This document shows positions 32,980 through 40,521 of a stretch of 64,000 bases of DNA, in pieces. Both the position numbers and the translations under genes were made by a program. This stretch comes from PALSA-1353 sp050014015 (GTDB lineage: Bacteria; Planctomycetota; Phycisphaerae; Tepidisphaerales; Tepidisphaeraceae), in the NCBI GenBank assembly GCA_050014015.1, contig JBEKEC010000049.1, positions 1 to 64,000 of the forward strand. The letters are read 5' to 3'. Numbering within the stretch: the stretch's first letter is position 1; each line of letters opens with the position of its first letter. The notes beneath the pieces were generated by a model. It did no database searches. It was not told the origin of the DNA and saw nothing but the letters and a program-made list of their open reading frames with translations.

Positions 32980-33013
32980 AGCCCCGCATGTACATGCGGG
33001 GCTGCGGTATAAT
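32980..33013 (+). promoter_or_regulatory. 24-bp palindrome and TATAAT before pilT
   Basis: A perfect 24-bp palindrome (32980-33003, half-site AGCCCCGCATGT) is followed four bases later by TATAAT (33008-33013), where the -35 region would be. The arrangement fits a repressor or activator operator for pilT, or a repeat used as a promoter part. Confidence 0.5.
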
Positions 33014-33083
33014 TGGGGGAGAAGGCTGACTCGCCATTGGGGCTGGGGTTTCGTAAACTAGCGGCATTCACACCGGAGCCGCT

Positions 33084-34217
33084 ATGGATTTTCCAACGCT
33101 CATGCGCTTCGCGGCGGGACGCGATGCGTCGGACATTCATCTTCAAACCGGACTCTCGCCAAAGGTGCGCATCCAAGGGATCCTGCACACGGTGGATCAA
33201 CCGGCGCTGGGCGATGAGGATATCCGCCAGTTTATCGCGTCGATCGCTCCGCCACGGATGCGGGACAAAATCGATGACCGGCTGAGGGAGGGGATGGATT
33301 TTTCCTACGCCGCACCGGGGATTTGCCGATTCCGCTGCTCGGGGTATCAGGTGCTGGGCAACCCCGGCATCGCCATGCGCCTTATCAAAGGGAAGATTCC
33401 CACCATCGCGGAACTGCATTTGCCCGCCGTCACCAGCGACATCGCGATGTCCGGCCGGGGACTGACACTGGTCACCGGAACCACCGGTTCGGGCAAATCC
33501 ACCACCCTGGCGGCGATGATCGAATTAATCAACATGGGACGGCCGACGAAAATCATCAGCATCGAAGACCCGGTTGAATATCTGCATACGCCGAAGAACG
33601 CACTCATCGCACAACTGGAAGTGGGGATGGATACGCCCAGCTTCGAGCAGGCGCTTCGGCAATCGCTGCGGCAAGACCCGGACGTGGTGCTGGTGGGCGA
33701 ACTGCGCGACATGGATACCTTGCGTATCGCGCTGCGCGCGGCGGACACCGGGCACCAGGTGTTCTCGACCGTCCACTCCGCCAGCGCGCCGCAGACGATC
33801 GAACGCATCATCGCCATGTTTCCGCCGTCGGAGCACAAGCTGCTGCTGACGCAACTGGCGGGGAACCTGGAGGCGATCATGTCGCAGCGATTGGTGATCG
33901 CCCGCGACGGCACGCGCCGGCCGGCGGTGGAAATCCTCCTCGGCGGTCCCGTGACGCAGAAATACATCCTGGAAGGCCGAGCATTGGAATTGGGCGATTA
34001 CATCAAGAGCGCCGGCGGCGGACAGCAGACGTTCGATCAGGACCTGCTCTCGCTGTTCCGGCAGGAATTGATCACCCACGGCGAGGCCATCCGCAATGCC
34101 ACCAATCGCGAGTCGCTGGAAATGTCCGTTCGCGGGATCGGCGCGTCAAAGAGCACGGCCGAAGCCAACAGCGCGCCAGCGCGGCCAAAAGGAATATCGC
34201 CGAGCCGGCCGAGTTAG
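33084..34217 (+). CDS. pilT: type IV pilus retraction ATPase, PilT family
   Basis: The 377-residue hexameric ATPase would power pilus retraction (twitching, DNA uptake) at the cytoplasmic membrane. Residues SDIHLQTG (16-23) mark the N-terminal domain. Walker A GTTGSGKST is at 132-140, the Asp box IISIEDPVEYLH near 157, Walker B DPDVVLVGELRD near 200, and the His box STVHSASAPQTIERI near 229. These are PilT features, though PilU cannot be ruled out. No other pilus genes are in the window. It has a separate promoter downstream of the ParA-companion gene. Confidence 0.92.
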   Translation: MDFPTLMRFAAGRDASDIHLQTGLSPKVRIQGILHTVDQPALGDEDIRQFIASIAPPRMRDKIDDRLREGMDFSYAAPGICRFRCSGYQVLGNPGIAMRLIKGKIPTIAELHLPAVTSDIAMSGRGLTLVTGTTGSGKSTTLAAMIELINMGRPTKIISIEDPVEYLHTPKNALIAQLEVGMDTPSFEQALRQSLRQDPDVVLVGELRDMDTLRIALRAADTGHQVFSTVHSASAPQTIERIIAMFPPSEHKLLLTQLAGNLEAIMSQRLVIARDGTRRPAVEILLGGPVTQKYILEGRALELGDYIKSAGGGQQTFDQDLLSLFRQELITHGEAIRNATNRESLEMSVRGIGASKSTAEANSAPARPKGISPSRPS

Positions 34218-34244
34218 GAGCGGGCTTCTAGTTCGAAGAAATAG

Positions 34245-34316
34245 CTCACGCAGAGGCGCAAAGGCGCAGAGAAGAAAATGCCTTGATTTCTCTGCGCCTT
34301 TGCGCCTCTGCGTGAG
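34245..34316. repeat. perfect 28-bp inverted repeat after pilT
   Basis: Positions 34245-34272 (CTCACGCAGAGGCGC...) are the exact reverse complement of 34289-34316, with a 16-base centre. Within each arm GCGCAAAGGCGC-type subunits repeat. It could act as a terminator-like stem for pilT. It resembles the GCGAAG family in design. Confidence 0.85.
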
Positions 34317-34698
34317 ACATTTTTTTCAGTGGAGTTGGAATCGGATCGAGCCGCGGTGACTGGAGTCGGTGTTGGGAAAATGAAACTGACGGGAGTCAAT
34401 TTCGATCGGAGATTCGCGCCGCTTTGAATCTATTTCGGTAGCTTTCTGTCTGCGACAAATTACCGCACCCATTTTAACGATTTCTTAATTGATTTTGCGG
34501 TGCTGGCGGCATAGGTTATCGGCTAGTTCCGATGAGGGTGTTTCATCTCGGATTGTAATTATCGCAAATAGAACCACTTCGAGCCCGAGAAGGCAAGGAG
34601 AATTGCCTTGCTCACGTCGGTTGTCTCTGGAATCGGGTTTGGATTGAGGCTGGTGGAATGCAAATAGATCCCATTTACTTCCAATACAAGGAGAACAC
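34317..34698. other. gene-free AT-richer stretch
   Basis: No convincing coding frame is present in either strand. It presumably holds the promoter of the lipoprotein gene at 34699, but no strong -35/-10 pair stands out. Confidence 0.4.
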
Positions 34699-35094
34699 GT
34701 GCATTGTTCAAGACGACTTCGGTCCTTAACGATCCTAGGCTTTATTCTGTTTCTGGGCGCGTCTATTACTGGCTGTGTGAATATCGGAGATGAACGGCTC
34801 ACATTGAAGGAAGACGTTTTCGCGACAAAATACTCGACGATCAAGCAGATCGTGGTTGAGGAGGCGGCAAACAATGGGTTCAGTGACCTGACTTCCGAGG
34901 TTAAGCCGTCTCAATATAACGATTGGAAAGGTAGTTTGTTCTTTCAGTTGAAAACCGCGAACGGCACGGATCAGCTTTTTGTGGACTTTCAGAAAGAGGC
35001 TGATGGCGTTTCTGTCCGTGTTCACGGAGCTGGAACCCGAGGGAACGCAAATAGTGCCGCGAAGGCAATAGCCGCTCGCCTCAGCCAGTTATAG
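34699..35094 (+). CDS. small lipoprotein, DUF3568-like
   Basis: The 131-residue precursor starts at a GTG preceded by AAGGAG at a proper distance. It has a basic-hydrophobic signal (residues 1-25) and lipobox SITGC with Cys at about 26. The mature domain has a beta-alpha pattern (IKQIVVEEAANNGF, WKGSLFFQLKTANGTDQLFVDFQKEADGVSVRVHG) like small envelope lipoproteins with a DUF3568-like fold; that likeness is only by eye. It is followed by a second lipoprotein of similar build at 35390, so the two may be distant paralogues. Confidence 0.7.
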   Translation: MHCSRRLRSLTILGFILFLGASITGCVNIGDERLTLKEDVFATKYSTIKQIVVEEAANNGFSDLTSEVKPSQYNDWKGSLFFQLKTANGTDQLFVDFQKEADGVSVRVHGAGTRGNANSAAKAIAARLSQL

Positions 35095-35389
35095 ATCGAC
35101 GAAGCCCGCTTTGAATGAAATCGTGGACGGAATCGGAAACGGTTGATTGTTCATGGTCCGGCGAAATTCGGAGCCGCCTCGTTTTCCACCCGCCGCGTTG
35201 TTTCCGTTCGTACGAAGGGAGGCAAGGCAAAATGTCCCGCTAACATCGGTCGCTGCGCGGTGTCGTAGTGACTGGATTGGCAACCGGTGAGTCGGTTACG
35301 GAATCTAAGAAATGGCGACTCGCGATTGGCATTCCTTCGCATCGCGTTCGGCTTGCCAGAATCTATAAAGTTTCACGAGGAGAAATGGT

Positions 35390-35791
35390 ATACAAAGAGT
35401 CGCAAAAGCGGTTGTCTTGATCGGCGCGTTGATTTGCCTGGCGGCATGCGCTTCAACGCAACAGCTTACGGTTCAGGCGAATGCCCCCTTTAAGAACGTG
35501 TGGCAAGCGTGCATTGATGCGTTGCCGGACGCGGGCTTCGTAGCGACGTCAACCGACCTGAGTTCCGGACTTATCATTGCCGAGAAACCAGTTGGGGCAC
35601 TTGATCTTGAGATGGATCCAGGGGAGAAGCACAAGTTGAATATCAGCGTTTTTGATAAGACGACCGGCACGCAGGTGGTGGTAAGGTTCATCCCGGCCTC
35701 CGGAGCAACGGGGGGTCAAGGTTCCGCCCAGGAATATATTGCCGCGCTCAAAAAGCGGATACCGGGCATCGAACCGGTGATAGCGCAGTAG
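35390..35791 (+). CDS. small lipoprotein with a non-canonical or shifted start
   Basis: The frame encodes a lipoprotein: signal IQRVAKAVVLIGALICLAAC with lipobox LAAC, then VQANAPFKNVWQACIDALPDAGFVATSTDLSSG and a beta-rich tail. Its length from 35390 is 133 residues. The ribosome site AGGAG (35378-35382) is seven bases before an ATA codon at 35390, in frame. The nearby ATG at 35385 is out of frame and stops after 11 codons. Either ATA is used, or a one-base error or indel hides an ATG start, or translation begins at TTG 35417 with a shortened signal. The 295 bases upstream hold no gene. Confidence 0.6.
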   Translation: MQRVAKAVVLIGALICLAACASTQQLTVQANAPFKNVWQACIDALPDAGFVATSTDLSSGLIIAEKPVGALDLEMDPGEKHKLNISVFDKTTGTQVVVRFIPASGATGGQGSAQEYIAALKKRIPGIEPVIAQ

Positions 35792-35819
35792 GGGCGAACT
35801 ATAAGTGATGCAATCCATT

Positions 35820-35863
35820 TGCCGGGGAAGCCCTGCCGACTGAAGTCGGCAGGCCGCGAAAGA
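35820..35863. repeat. GCCGACTGAAGTCGGC hairpin repeat, copy 1
   Basis: It contains GCCGACT/AGTCGGC stems after TTGCCGGGGAAGCCC and before AGGCCGCGAAAGA. A close copy lies at 39639-39684. Confidence 0.7.
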
Positions 35864-35975
35864 ATCGGGGGTTTGCCGTAGTTTTTGTATGGTTCTCACG
35901 TCCAACCTGGCCGTGAGGATTTTATCGCGTCGGGCTTGTCACCTGTTGATCCTTTTTGAGTACTAATACAGGGAT

Positions 35976-38201
35976 ATGATAGATGCCAGAGAAATGCGGG
36001 TAGTGGAATGCACTGATTCGGAGCTGGTGGCCCAGAGTTTGGCGGGCCGGCGAGATGCCTTCCGGCAGATTGTTGAGCGCTATCAAATCCTGATTTGTTC
36101 CCTGGCGTACAGTGCGACCGGCAGCGTCGGCCGGAGCGAGGACCTGGCCCAGGAGACATTCGTGACGGCGTGGAAGGAACTGGCCCAACTGCGCGAACCG
36201 GCGAAGCTGCGGCCGTGGTTGTGCACCATGGTCCGTTTTCTTATCGGCAAGGAACTGAGGCGCCAAGGACGTGAGCTGACCAATACCGCCGAACCGTTGG
36301 ACACGGTGGGCGAAGTGGCGGCGCCGGGACCGCTGCCGCCCGAGCAGGCGATCAGCGAAGAGGAAAAGTCGATTCTCTGGCGCTCGCTGGAAAATATTCC
36401 GAAAGTTTACCGCGAACCTTTGGTCCTGTTTTACCGCGAACATCAGTCCGTAGAGCGGGTCGCGGCCGCGCTGGAATTAACTGAAGACGCGGTGAAGCAG
36501 CGGCTTTCGCGCGGGCGCAATCTTTTGCGCGAGCAAATGATGGCCTTTGTGGAAGGGGCGTTGTCGAAAACTACTCCGGGCAAGGCATTCACGGTTGGGG
36601 TGGTGGCGGCGCTGCCGTTGCTGGCGACTTCGGCCAAAGCCGCGGCGGCGGGCGCTGCCATTAAGGGCGCATCAACCGGCAAGGCCGCAAGCGGGCTGGG
36701 AACGCTGGTGGAGGCAATTCTTATGACAAGCACGACAAAACTTATCGTTGGCGCGGCGGTCGCCGTCGCGGCGATCGTTCTTGCGGCGGTCGCTACTATT
36801 GACGTAATTCAAGATCAAACTCCGGTTGCAATTCAGAATCCCACTCCTGTTGCGGGGCAGAATCAGCAGGCTCCGGCCGCAAGGCGCCTGGCCAGCATCC
36901 ACATCCGGGGTCGCCTGCGCGGGGCTGCAAACGACAACTTCCAGGCGATCACAGCGGAAGACGACTTTGTCACCGTCGAGTTATGGAAGCAGTTAGAGCC
37001 GAAGTTGAAATGGCGGGTCGAGAGGCCGGGACGCGTGGCGGTCATGGACGGGCAATCGACGGTGCTCTACCTCAAGGATGCCAAGGTGGCGTGGAAGTTG
37101 GCGCAGGCGGCGCCAAGCGCTTTCGATACCGACTGGATTCAGAAGATTGCGAACATAAGCAACTCGCTCACGAGCGAAATCCGAACCGCGCGTGCCAAAG
37201 GCTGGAAAGTGGACCAGGCGGAAGAACATGCCAAGGATGGCCACGCCGAATCCGTGGTGACGATCGAGAGCAAAGCCGGATTGGCGGACAACAACTATCT
37301 CAAGAACAAGTCGTTCGACACCGCGGATCTGCGGCGGGTGTACCGTTTTGACGCACAGACGAATCAGTTGGAAGCAGTGCAGGTTTATCTGGAAGCCAAT
37401 TCCGGCGAGGTGCTGGTTTTCGAGTCCAGCCAGATTGACTACGACCAGCCCATTGATTCCGCCGAGTTTCATCTTGATCTGCCGGCGGACGTGAGTTGGC
37501 TCCAAGAGCCGCAAAGACTGCCGGACAACGCGAAATACGCCGCCATGACGCCGCAGCAGGCCGCCCGCGCCTTCTTCGAGGCTTGCGGACGTGGAGATTG
37601 GACGGAGGCCCAAAAGTTCAATCCAATCCCACTGAACGATCGCGATAAACAATTGCTGGGAGGTCTTGAGATCGTCAGCCTGGGCAACGCTTTCAGGTCC
37701 AAACCGTACCCAGGCTGGTTCGTACCCTACGAAATCAAACTTCCACCGCAAAAGATGAACGTGCGGCTGTCCAACGCGAATTCCGCGAAACGGTACGTGA
37801 TCACGGGAATTTGTGACAGCAAGTTGCAAGTTCAAGAGGAACTGAAATGGGCGAACGAGCCTGAAGTCTTGGCCAATAACGATGTGTACGCCAGGATGTC
37901 GCCGGTCGAGGTCGTAAAGGCATACTTCCAGGCCGCTCTAAAGTCCGACTGGGCCGAGATGCGGAAGTTCACTCCGGAAACTGACGTTGAGAAAGCAAAG
38001 GCACAATTGGAAGAAGCGAAAAAGCAAGGTCTGGATTTGCGCAATCTAATCCCCGTGGTGGAGGAAGGTGAAGCTTTCTGGTCGGCGGAGCAATCGGCGT
38101 ATTTCGTGAGGTGTTCCCAATCACAAGCCAATCAGAAGAACAACCTGGCCTTGCGGAAGGACAATGCGGCAGCCCGATGGCAAGTTGATGGCGGGCTCTG
38201 A
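35976..38201 (+). CDS. ECF sigma factor fused to a membrane-anchored C-terminal sensor-like domain
   Basis: The first 195 residues form an ECF sigma factor: region 2 near 25-95 (DAFRQIVERYQ, EDLAQETFVTAWKEL) and region 4 near 135-190 (LENIPKVYREPLVLFY, LTEDAVKQRLSRGRNLLRE). A hydrophobic Ala/Val-rich segment (about 205-275) with one strong membrane helix at 255-275 follows. The remaining 460 residues, probably outside the membrane, include a LolA-like beta region (RRLASIHIRGRLRG... VAVMDGQSTVLYL) and two related segments beginning MTPQQAARAFFEACGRGDW and MSPVEVVKAYFQAALKSDW. Sigma and sensor in one chain replace the usual sigma/anti-sigma pair. The 35994 ATG is an alternative start. Confidence 0.85.
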   Translation: MIDAREMRVVECTDSELVAQSLAGRRDAFRQIVERYQILICSLAYSATGSVGRSEDLAQETFVTAWKELAQLREPAKLRPWLCTMVRFLIGKELRRQGRELTNTAEPLDTVGEVAAPGPLPPEQAISEEEKSILWRSLENIPKVYREPLVLFYREHQSVERVAAALELTEDAVKQRLSRGRNLLREQMMAFVEGALSKTTPGKAFTVGVVAALPLLATSAKAAAAGAAIKGASTGKAASGLGTLVEAILMTSTTKLIVGAAVAVAAIVLAAVATIDVIQDQTPVAIQNPTPVAGQNQQAPAARRLASIHIRGRLRGAANDNFQAITAEDDFVTVELWKQLEPKLKWRVERPGRVAVMDGQSTVLYLKDAKVAWKLAQAAPSAFDTDWIQKIANISNSLTSEIRTARAKGWKVDQAEEHAKDGHAESVVTIESKAGLADNNYLKNKSFDTADLRRVYRFDAQTNQLEAVQVYLEANSGEVLVFESSQIDYDQPIDSAEFHLDLPADVSWLQEPQRLPDNAKYAAMTPQQAARAFFEACGRGDWTEAQKFNPIPLNDRDKQLLGGLEIVSLGNAFRSKPYPGWFVPYEIKLPPQKMNVRLSNANSAKRYVITGICDSKLQVQEELKWANEPEVLANNDVYARMSPVEVVKAYFQAALKSDWAEMRKFTPETDVEKAKAQLEEAKKQGLDLRNLIPVVEEGEAFWSAEQSAYFVRCSQSQANQKNNLALRKDNAAARWQVDGGL

Positions 38202-38448
38202 TTGCGGGCTGATTTCGCCAATTAACGGAATCTAAACCGAGCGGCCGAGGGAGGAACAACATTCGCATCGCATTTTGCGACAACATTATGCACGGAAATG
38301 AATTTCGCCAAACGAGCTGATCAACGCATTATGATCGCACGGCATTGGTGCAACAGACATAAATTAATATTTCAAAACAATTTATAACTATCCGAATATT
38401 CCAACAGTTACGCCTGTATCGGTCGTGCTGAATTTGCAGCTTTTTTTC

Positions 38449-38543
38449 TTGCAATTTTGCATGACTCAAGTCATACTCATTTTAACCGGTCGTGGTCATC
38501 ATTGTACAGGGCATTGGTGACTCAAGTCGGGATACTCATTTCA
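38449..38543 (+). promoter_or_regulatory. promoter region with paired TGACTCAAGTC sites
   Basis: A candidate TTGCAA (38449) - 17 bases - CATACT (38472) lies in a markedly AT-rich 357-base gap. GACTCAAGTC with downstream ATACTCATTT occurs twice, at 38463 and 38519, 56 bases apart. These may be binding sites of one regulator controlling the PEP-CTERM gene. Confidence 0.4.
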
Positions 38544-38558
38544 TTGGAAGGTGAGATC

Positions 38559-39521
38559 ATGAAGCGTTCAAGTCTTCTCGTATTCGGAGCGGCCGTTCTT
38601 GCTGCGGCGTCAGTTTCTCAAGCCGCGTATCCGTACGGCGATAACAGCCAGATCAACGGAAGCACAGCCGCGGATGACTACGCCGGTGCGTCGGTTACAC
38701 CGGATTCCAACGGCAATCCGCGGGCGCCCCAGGCTTGTGCGCCCACCGCAACGGTGAATTCATTCGAAATGCTACAAAATGAATACGGTGTCACCGGCTT
38801 GGTCGGCTCCGATCCCTACGACGCGATTAATGACCTTGCCAGTGACATGTCGACGCAAGGCGATGCGTACTACAACCCGGCAAGCCCAGGCTATCACGCG
38901 CATGACGCAGAGGGCAATGAAATCCACACCGGTGGAACTTCGGCGCAAAATCTGGTCAACGGAAAGGTCCAGTACATTCAAGACAATCAAACCGGGGGCC
39001 CGGAGATCGAAGTACATGGGCAAGGGATTTTTGGCACTTTCAACGCTGACGGCACCGTAGACGCCGCCGCGAACGGGGCGAGCACCGTTCCCACCGATGA
39101 GTACCTTCAGGAGCAGATGGCGGCTGGACAAGACGTCGAGGTGTGGGAGGCCTGGGTTGATCCCAATCTTCCAGGGGGTGACGCTGGTGCTCACATTATC
39201 ACGATTACCGGCATAGACTCCGAAGCAGGGACGATAGATTTCGTCGACCCGTGGGGCGGCGTGGACGTTAACGCGACCTTCGATCTGGTGAATACCACCA
39301 ATTATGGCGTCAATGGCGATTACATGCGGATCACCTATCCGGGCCCGGATGACGGTGGCGACGATGCCGCGAATCCCGATGATCCTGCGGATGAGATGTC
39401 GGCTGACATCGCCATGGTGGTCGCCGAGAGCCCTGTCCCCGAACCGGCGATGATAGGCATGCTGGTGATTGGATGCGGGATGCTGGCCTTCCGTCGCACG
39501 CGCCGCACAGCGACAAACTAG
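38559..39521 (+). CDS. secreted C39-like cysteine-peptidase-fold protein with PEP-CTERM anchor
   Basis: The 320-residue precursor has a signal peptide (about 1-23, MKRSSLLVFGAAVLAAASVSQA). A papain/C39-like core follows, with ACAPTATVNSFEML (candidate nucleophile Cys near 53), AGAHIITITGID (candidate His near 212) and IDFVDPWGG (Asp near 229). The C-terminus is a classical PEP-CTERM: VPEPAMIGMLVIGCGMLAFRRTRR, a recognition motif, hydrophobic helix and basic end handled by exosortase. It would be cell-surface or matrix processed. No exosortase gene is in the window. The ATG at 38559 follows GGAAGGTGAG. Confidence 0.8.
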   Translation: MKRSSLLVFGAAVLAAASVSQAAYPYGDNSQINGSTAADDYAGASVTPDSNGNPRAPQACAPTATVNSFEMLQNEYGVTGLVGSDPYDAINDLASDMSTQGDAYYNPASPGYHAHDAEGNEIHTGGTSAQNLVNGKVQYIQDNQTGGPEIEVHGQGIFGTFNADGTVDAAANGASTVPTDEYLQEQMAAGQDVEVWEAWVDPNLPGGDAGAHIITITGIDSEAGTIDFVDPWGGVDVNATFDLVNTTNYGVNGDYMRITYPGPDDGGDDAANPDDPADEMSADIAMVVAESPVPEPAMIGMLVIGCGMLAFRRTRRTATN

Positions 39522-39638
39522 GGGCGACGCAAGCGATTGCCCAAGGCAGATGGCGGGGACCGATGCACCGGTCTGGGGACATAAGGGAGTCATGGGGATT
39601 TTTCGCGCGGAGGTTGGCGGGCTTAAACGGGGGCGAAT

Positions 39639-39684
39639 TGCCGGGGAATCCCCGCCGACTGAAAGTCGGCAGGCCGCGAAAGAG
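39639..39684. repeat. GCCGACTGAAAGTCGGC hairpin repeat, copy 2
   Basis: It matches 35820-35863 apart from one extra A in the loop and small changes in the upstream C/G arm. It lies in the 359-base gap between the PEP-CTERM gene and rpsP. Confidence 0.7.
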
Positions 39685-39708
39685 CTTCTGAAAATGGGCT
39701 AGCGGAAG

Positions 39709-39756
39709 AGCCTCACGCCAACCCTCGCCCGCCGTATCGGGGCGAGGGGGCAAAGG
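39709..39756. repeat. CCCTCACCCC-type palindromic repeat, divergent copy 3
   Basis: CCTCACGCCAACCCTCGCCC is followed by CGTATCGGG and a complementary GCGAGGGGGC arm. The arms differ from other copies but remain paired. Confidence 0.6.
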
Positions 39757-39813
39757 GACCGGGTCCCACAGAATGTGGCCACGCCCCGGAGCGTTTTCAA
39801 AAAACCCGCCAAC

Positions 39814-39841
39814 TTGCCAACCCCATGCGAATTGATATACT
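39814..39841 (+). promoter_or_regulatory. sigma-70-type promoter of the rpsP operon
   Basis: TTGCCA (39814-39819) and TATACT (39836-39841) are 16 bases apart, about 40 bases before the rpsP ATG. Confidence 0.5.
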
Positions 39842-39880
39842 CACCAATTCGCAATAATTTATGGTTTCTGGAGATGGTTC

Positions 39881-40276
39881 ATGGCTGTGAAGTTAAGACT
39901 GAAGCGGATGGGGCGGAGCAATCGGGCGTATTTTCGGCTCAATGCGATCGATTCGCGCGCGCCGCGGGATGGGCGGGTGATCGAGGAACTCGGATTCTAC
40001 GATCCGCGGGCGACGGAAGCGGCCAAGCAATTCGTGGCCAAGCTGGATCGTTGCAAGCATTGGCTGGACGTGGGGGCGGTGCCGTCAGAGACGGTTTCAT
40101 CGCTGCTGAAGCGAAGCGGGTTGGATCATAAGCATTTGCGGCTGCCCAAGCCGGGCAAGCCAAAGGCGGTGGCGGCGGAGCCGGCGAAGAAAGAGGCGAA
40201 GAAAGAAGCGCCGAAGGAATCGCCAAAGGAAGCGCCGGCCCCCGCAGCGGAAGAAAAGAAGGAAGTAGCGAAGTAG
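39881..40276 (+). CDS. rpsP: 30S ribosomal protein S16
   Basis: The first 80 residues are S16: VKLRLKRMGRSNRAYFRL, a SRAPRDGRVIEELGFYDP core and the LDRCKHWLDVGAVPSETVSSLL end. A 45-residue tail rich in Lys, Ala, Glu and Pro (KKEAKKEAPKESPKEAP) extends the protein to 131 residues, longer than the usual 80-90. It binds 16S rRNA in early 30S assembly. It heads the standard rpsP-trmD-rplS order. GGAG precedes the ATG. Confidence 0.95.
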   Translation: MAVKLRLKRMGRSNRAYFRLNAIDSRAPRDGRVIEELGFYDPRATEAAKQFVAKLDRCKHWLDVGAVPSETVSSLLKRSGLDHKHLRLPKPGKPKAVAAEPAKKEAKKEAPKESPKEAPAPAAEEKKEVAK

Positions 40277-40285
40277 TTTAACGGG

Positions 40286-40329
40286 CGGAGGCAAGTCCTC
40301 CGTGGCGCGGAGGCAAGTCCTCCGTGGCG
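40286..40329. repeat. tandem 22-bp hairpins between rpsP and trmD
   Basis: Two identical 22-bp units, each with arms CGGAGG and CCTCCG around CAAGT, run directly into the trmD start region. Confidence 0.8.
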
Positions 40330-40373
40330 GCGAGGGTGTCGTGCGAATTGACATTCTCACGCTGTTTCCGGAG

Positions 40374-40521
40374 ATGTTTGACGCGGTGCTGGGAACCAGC
40401 ATTCCCAAGCGGGCCGCGGAGAAAGGACTGGTCAGCTATCACCTGACATGTTTGACGCGGTGCTGGGAACCAGCATTCCCAAGCGGGCCGCGGAGAAAGG
40501 ACTGGTCAGCTATCACCTGAC
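40374..40521 (+). repeat. 74-bp tandem duplication disrupting the 5' end of trmD
   Basis: Positions 40374-40447 and 40448-40521 are identical. The expected trmD start is GTG 40341 (MRIDILTLFPE, preceded by GAGGGTG). It reads 36 codons through copy 1 (MFDAVLGTSIPKRAAEKG... SYHLT), and then frameshifts in copy 2 and stops at 40518-40520, because 74 is not a multiple of three. Removing one copy restores a normal trmD. Confidence 0.93.

Noticed and set aside
38320..38345. Sigma-54 promoter before the PEP-CTERM gene
   Set aside because: TCGCACGGCATTGGTGC looks similar to the consensus but lacks the -24 GG and has the wrong spacing to the -12 GC.
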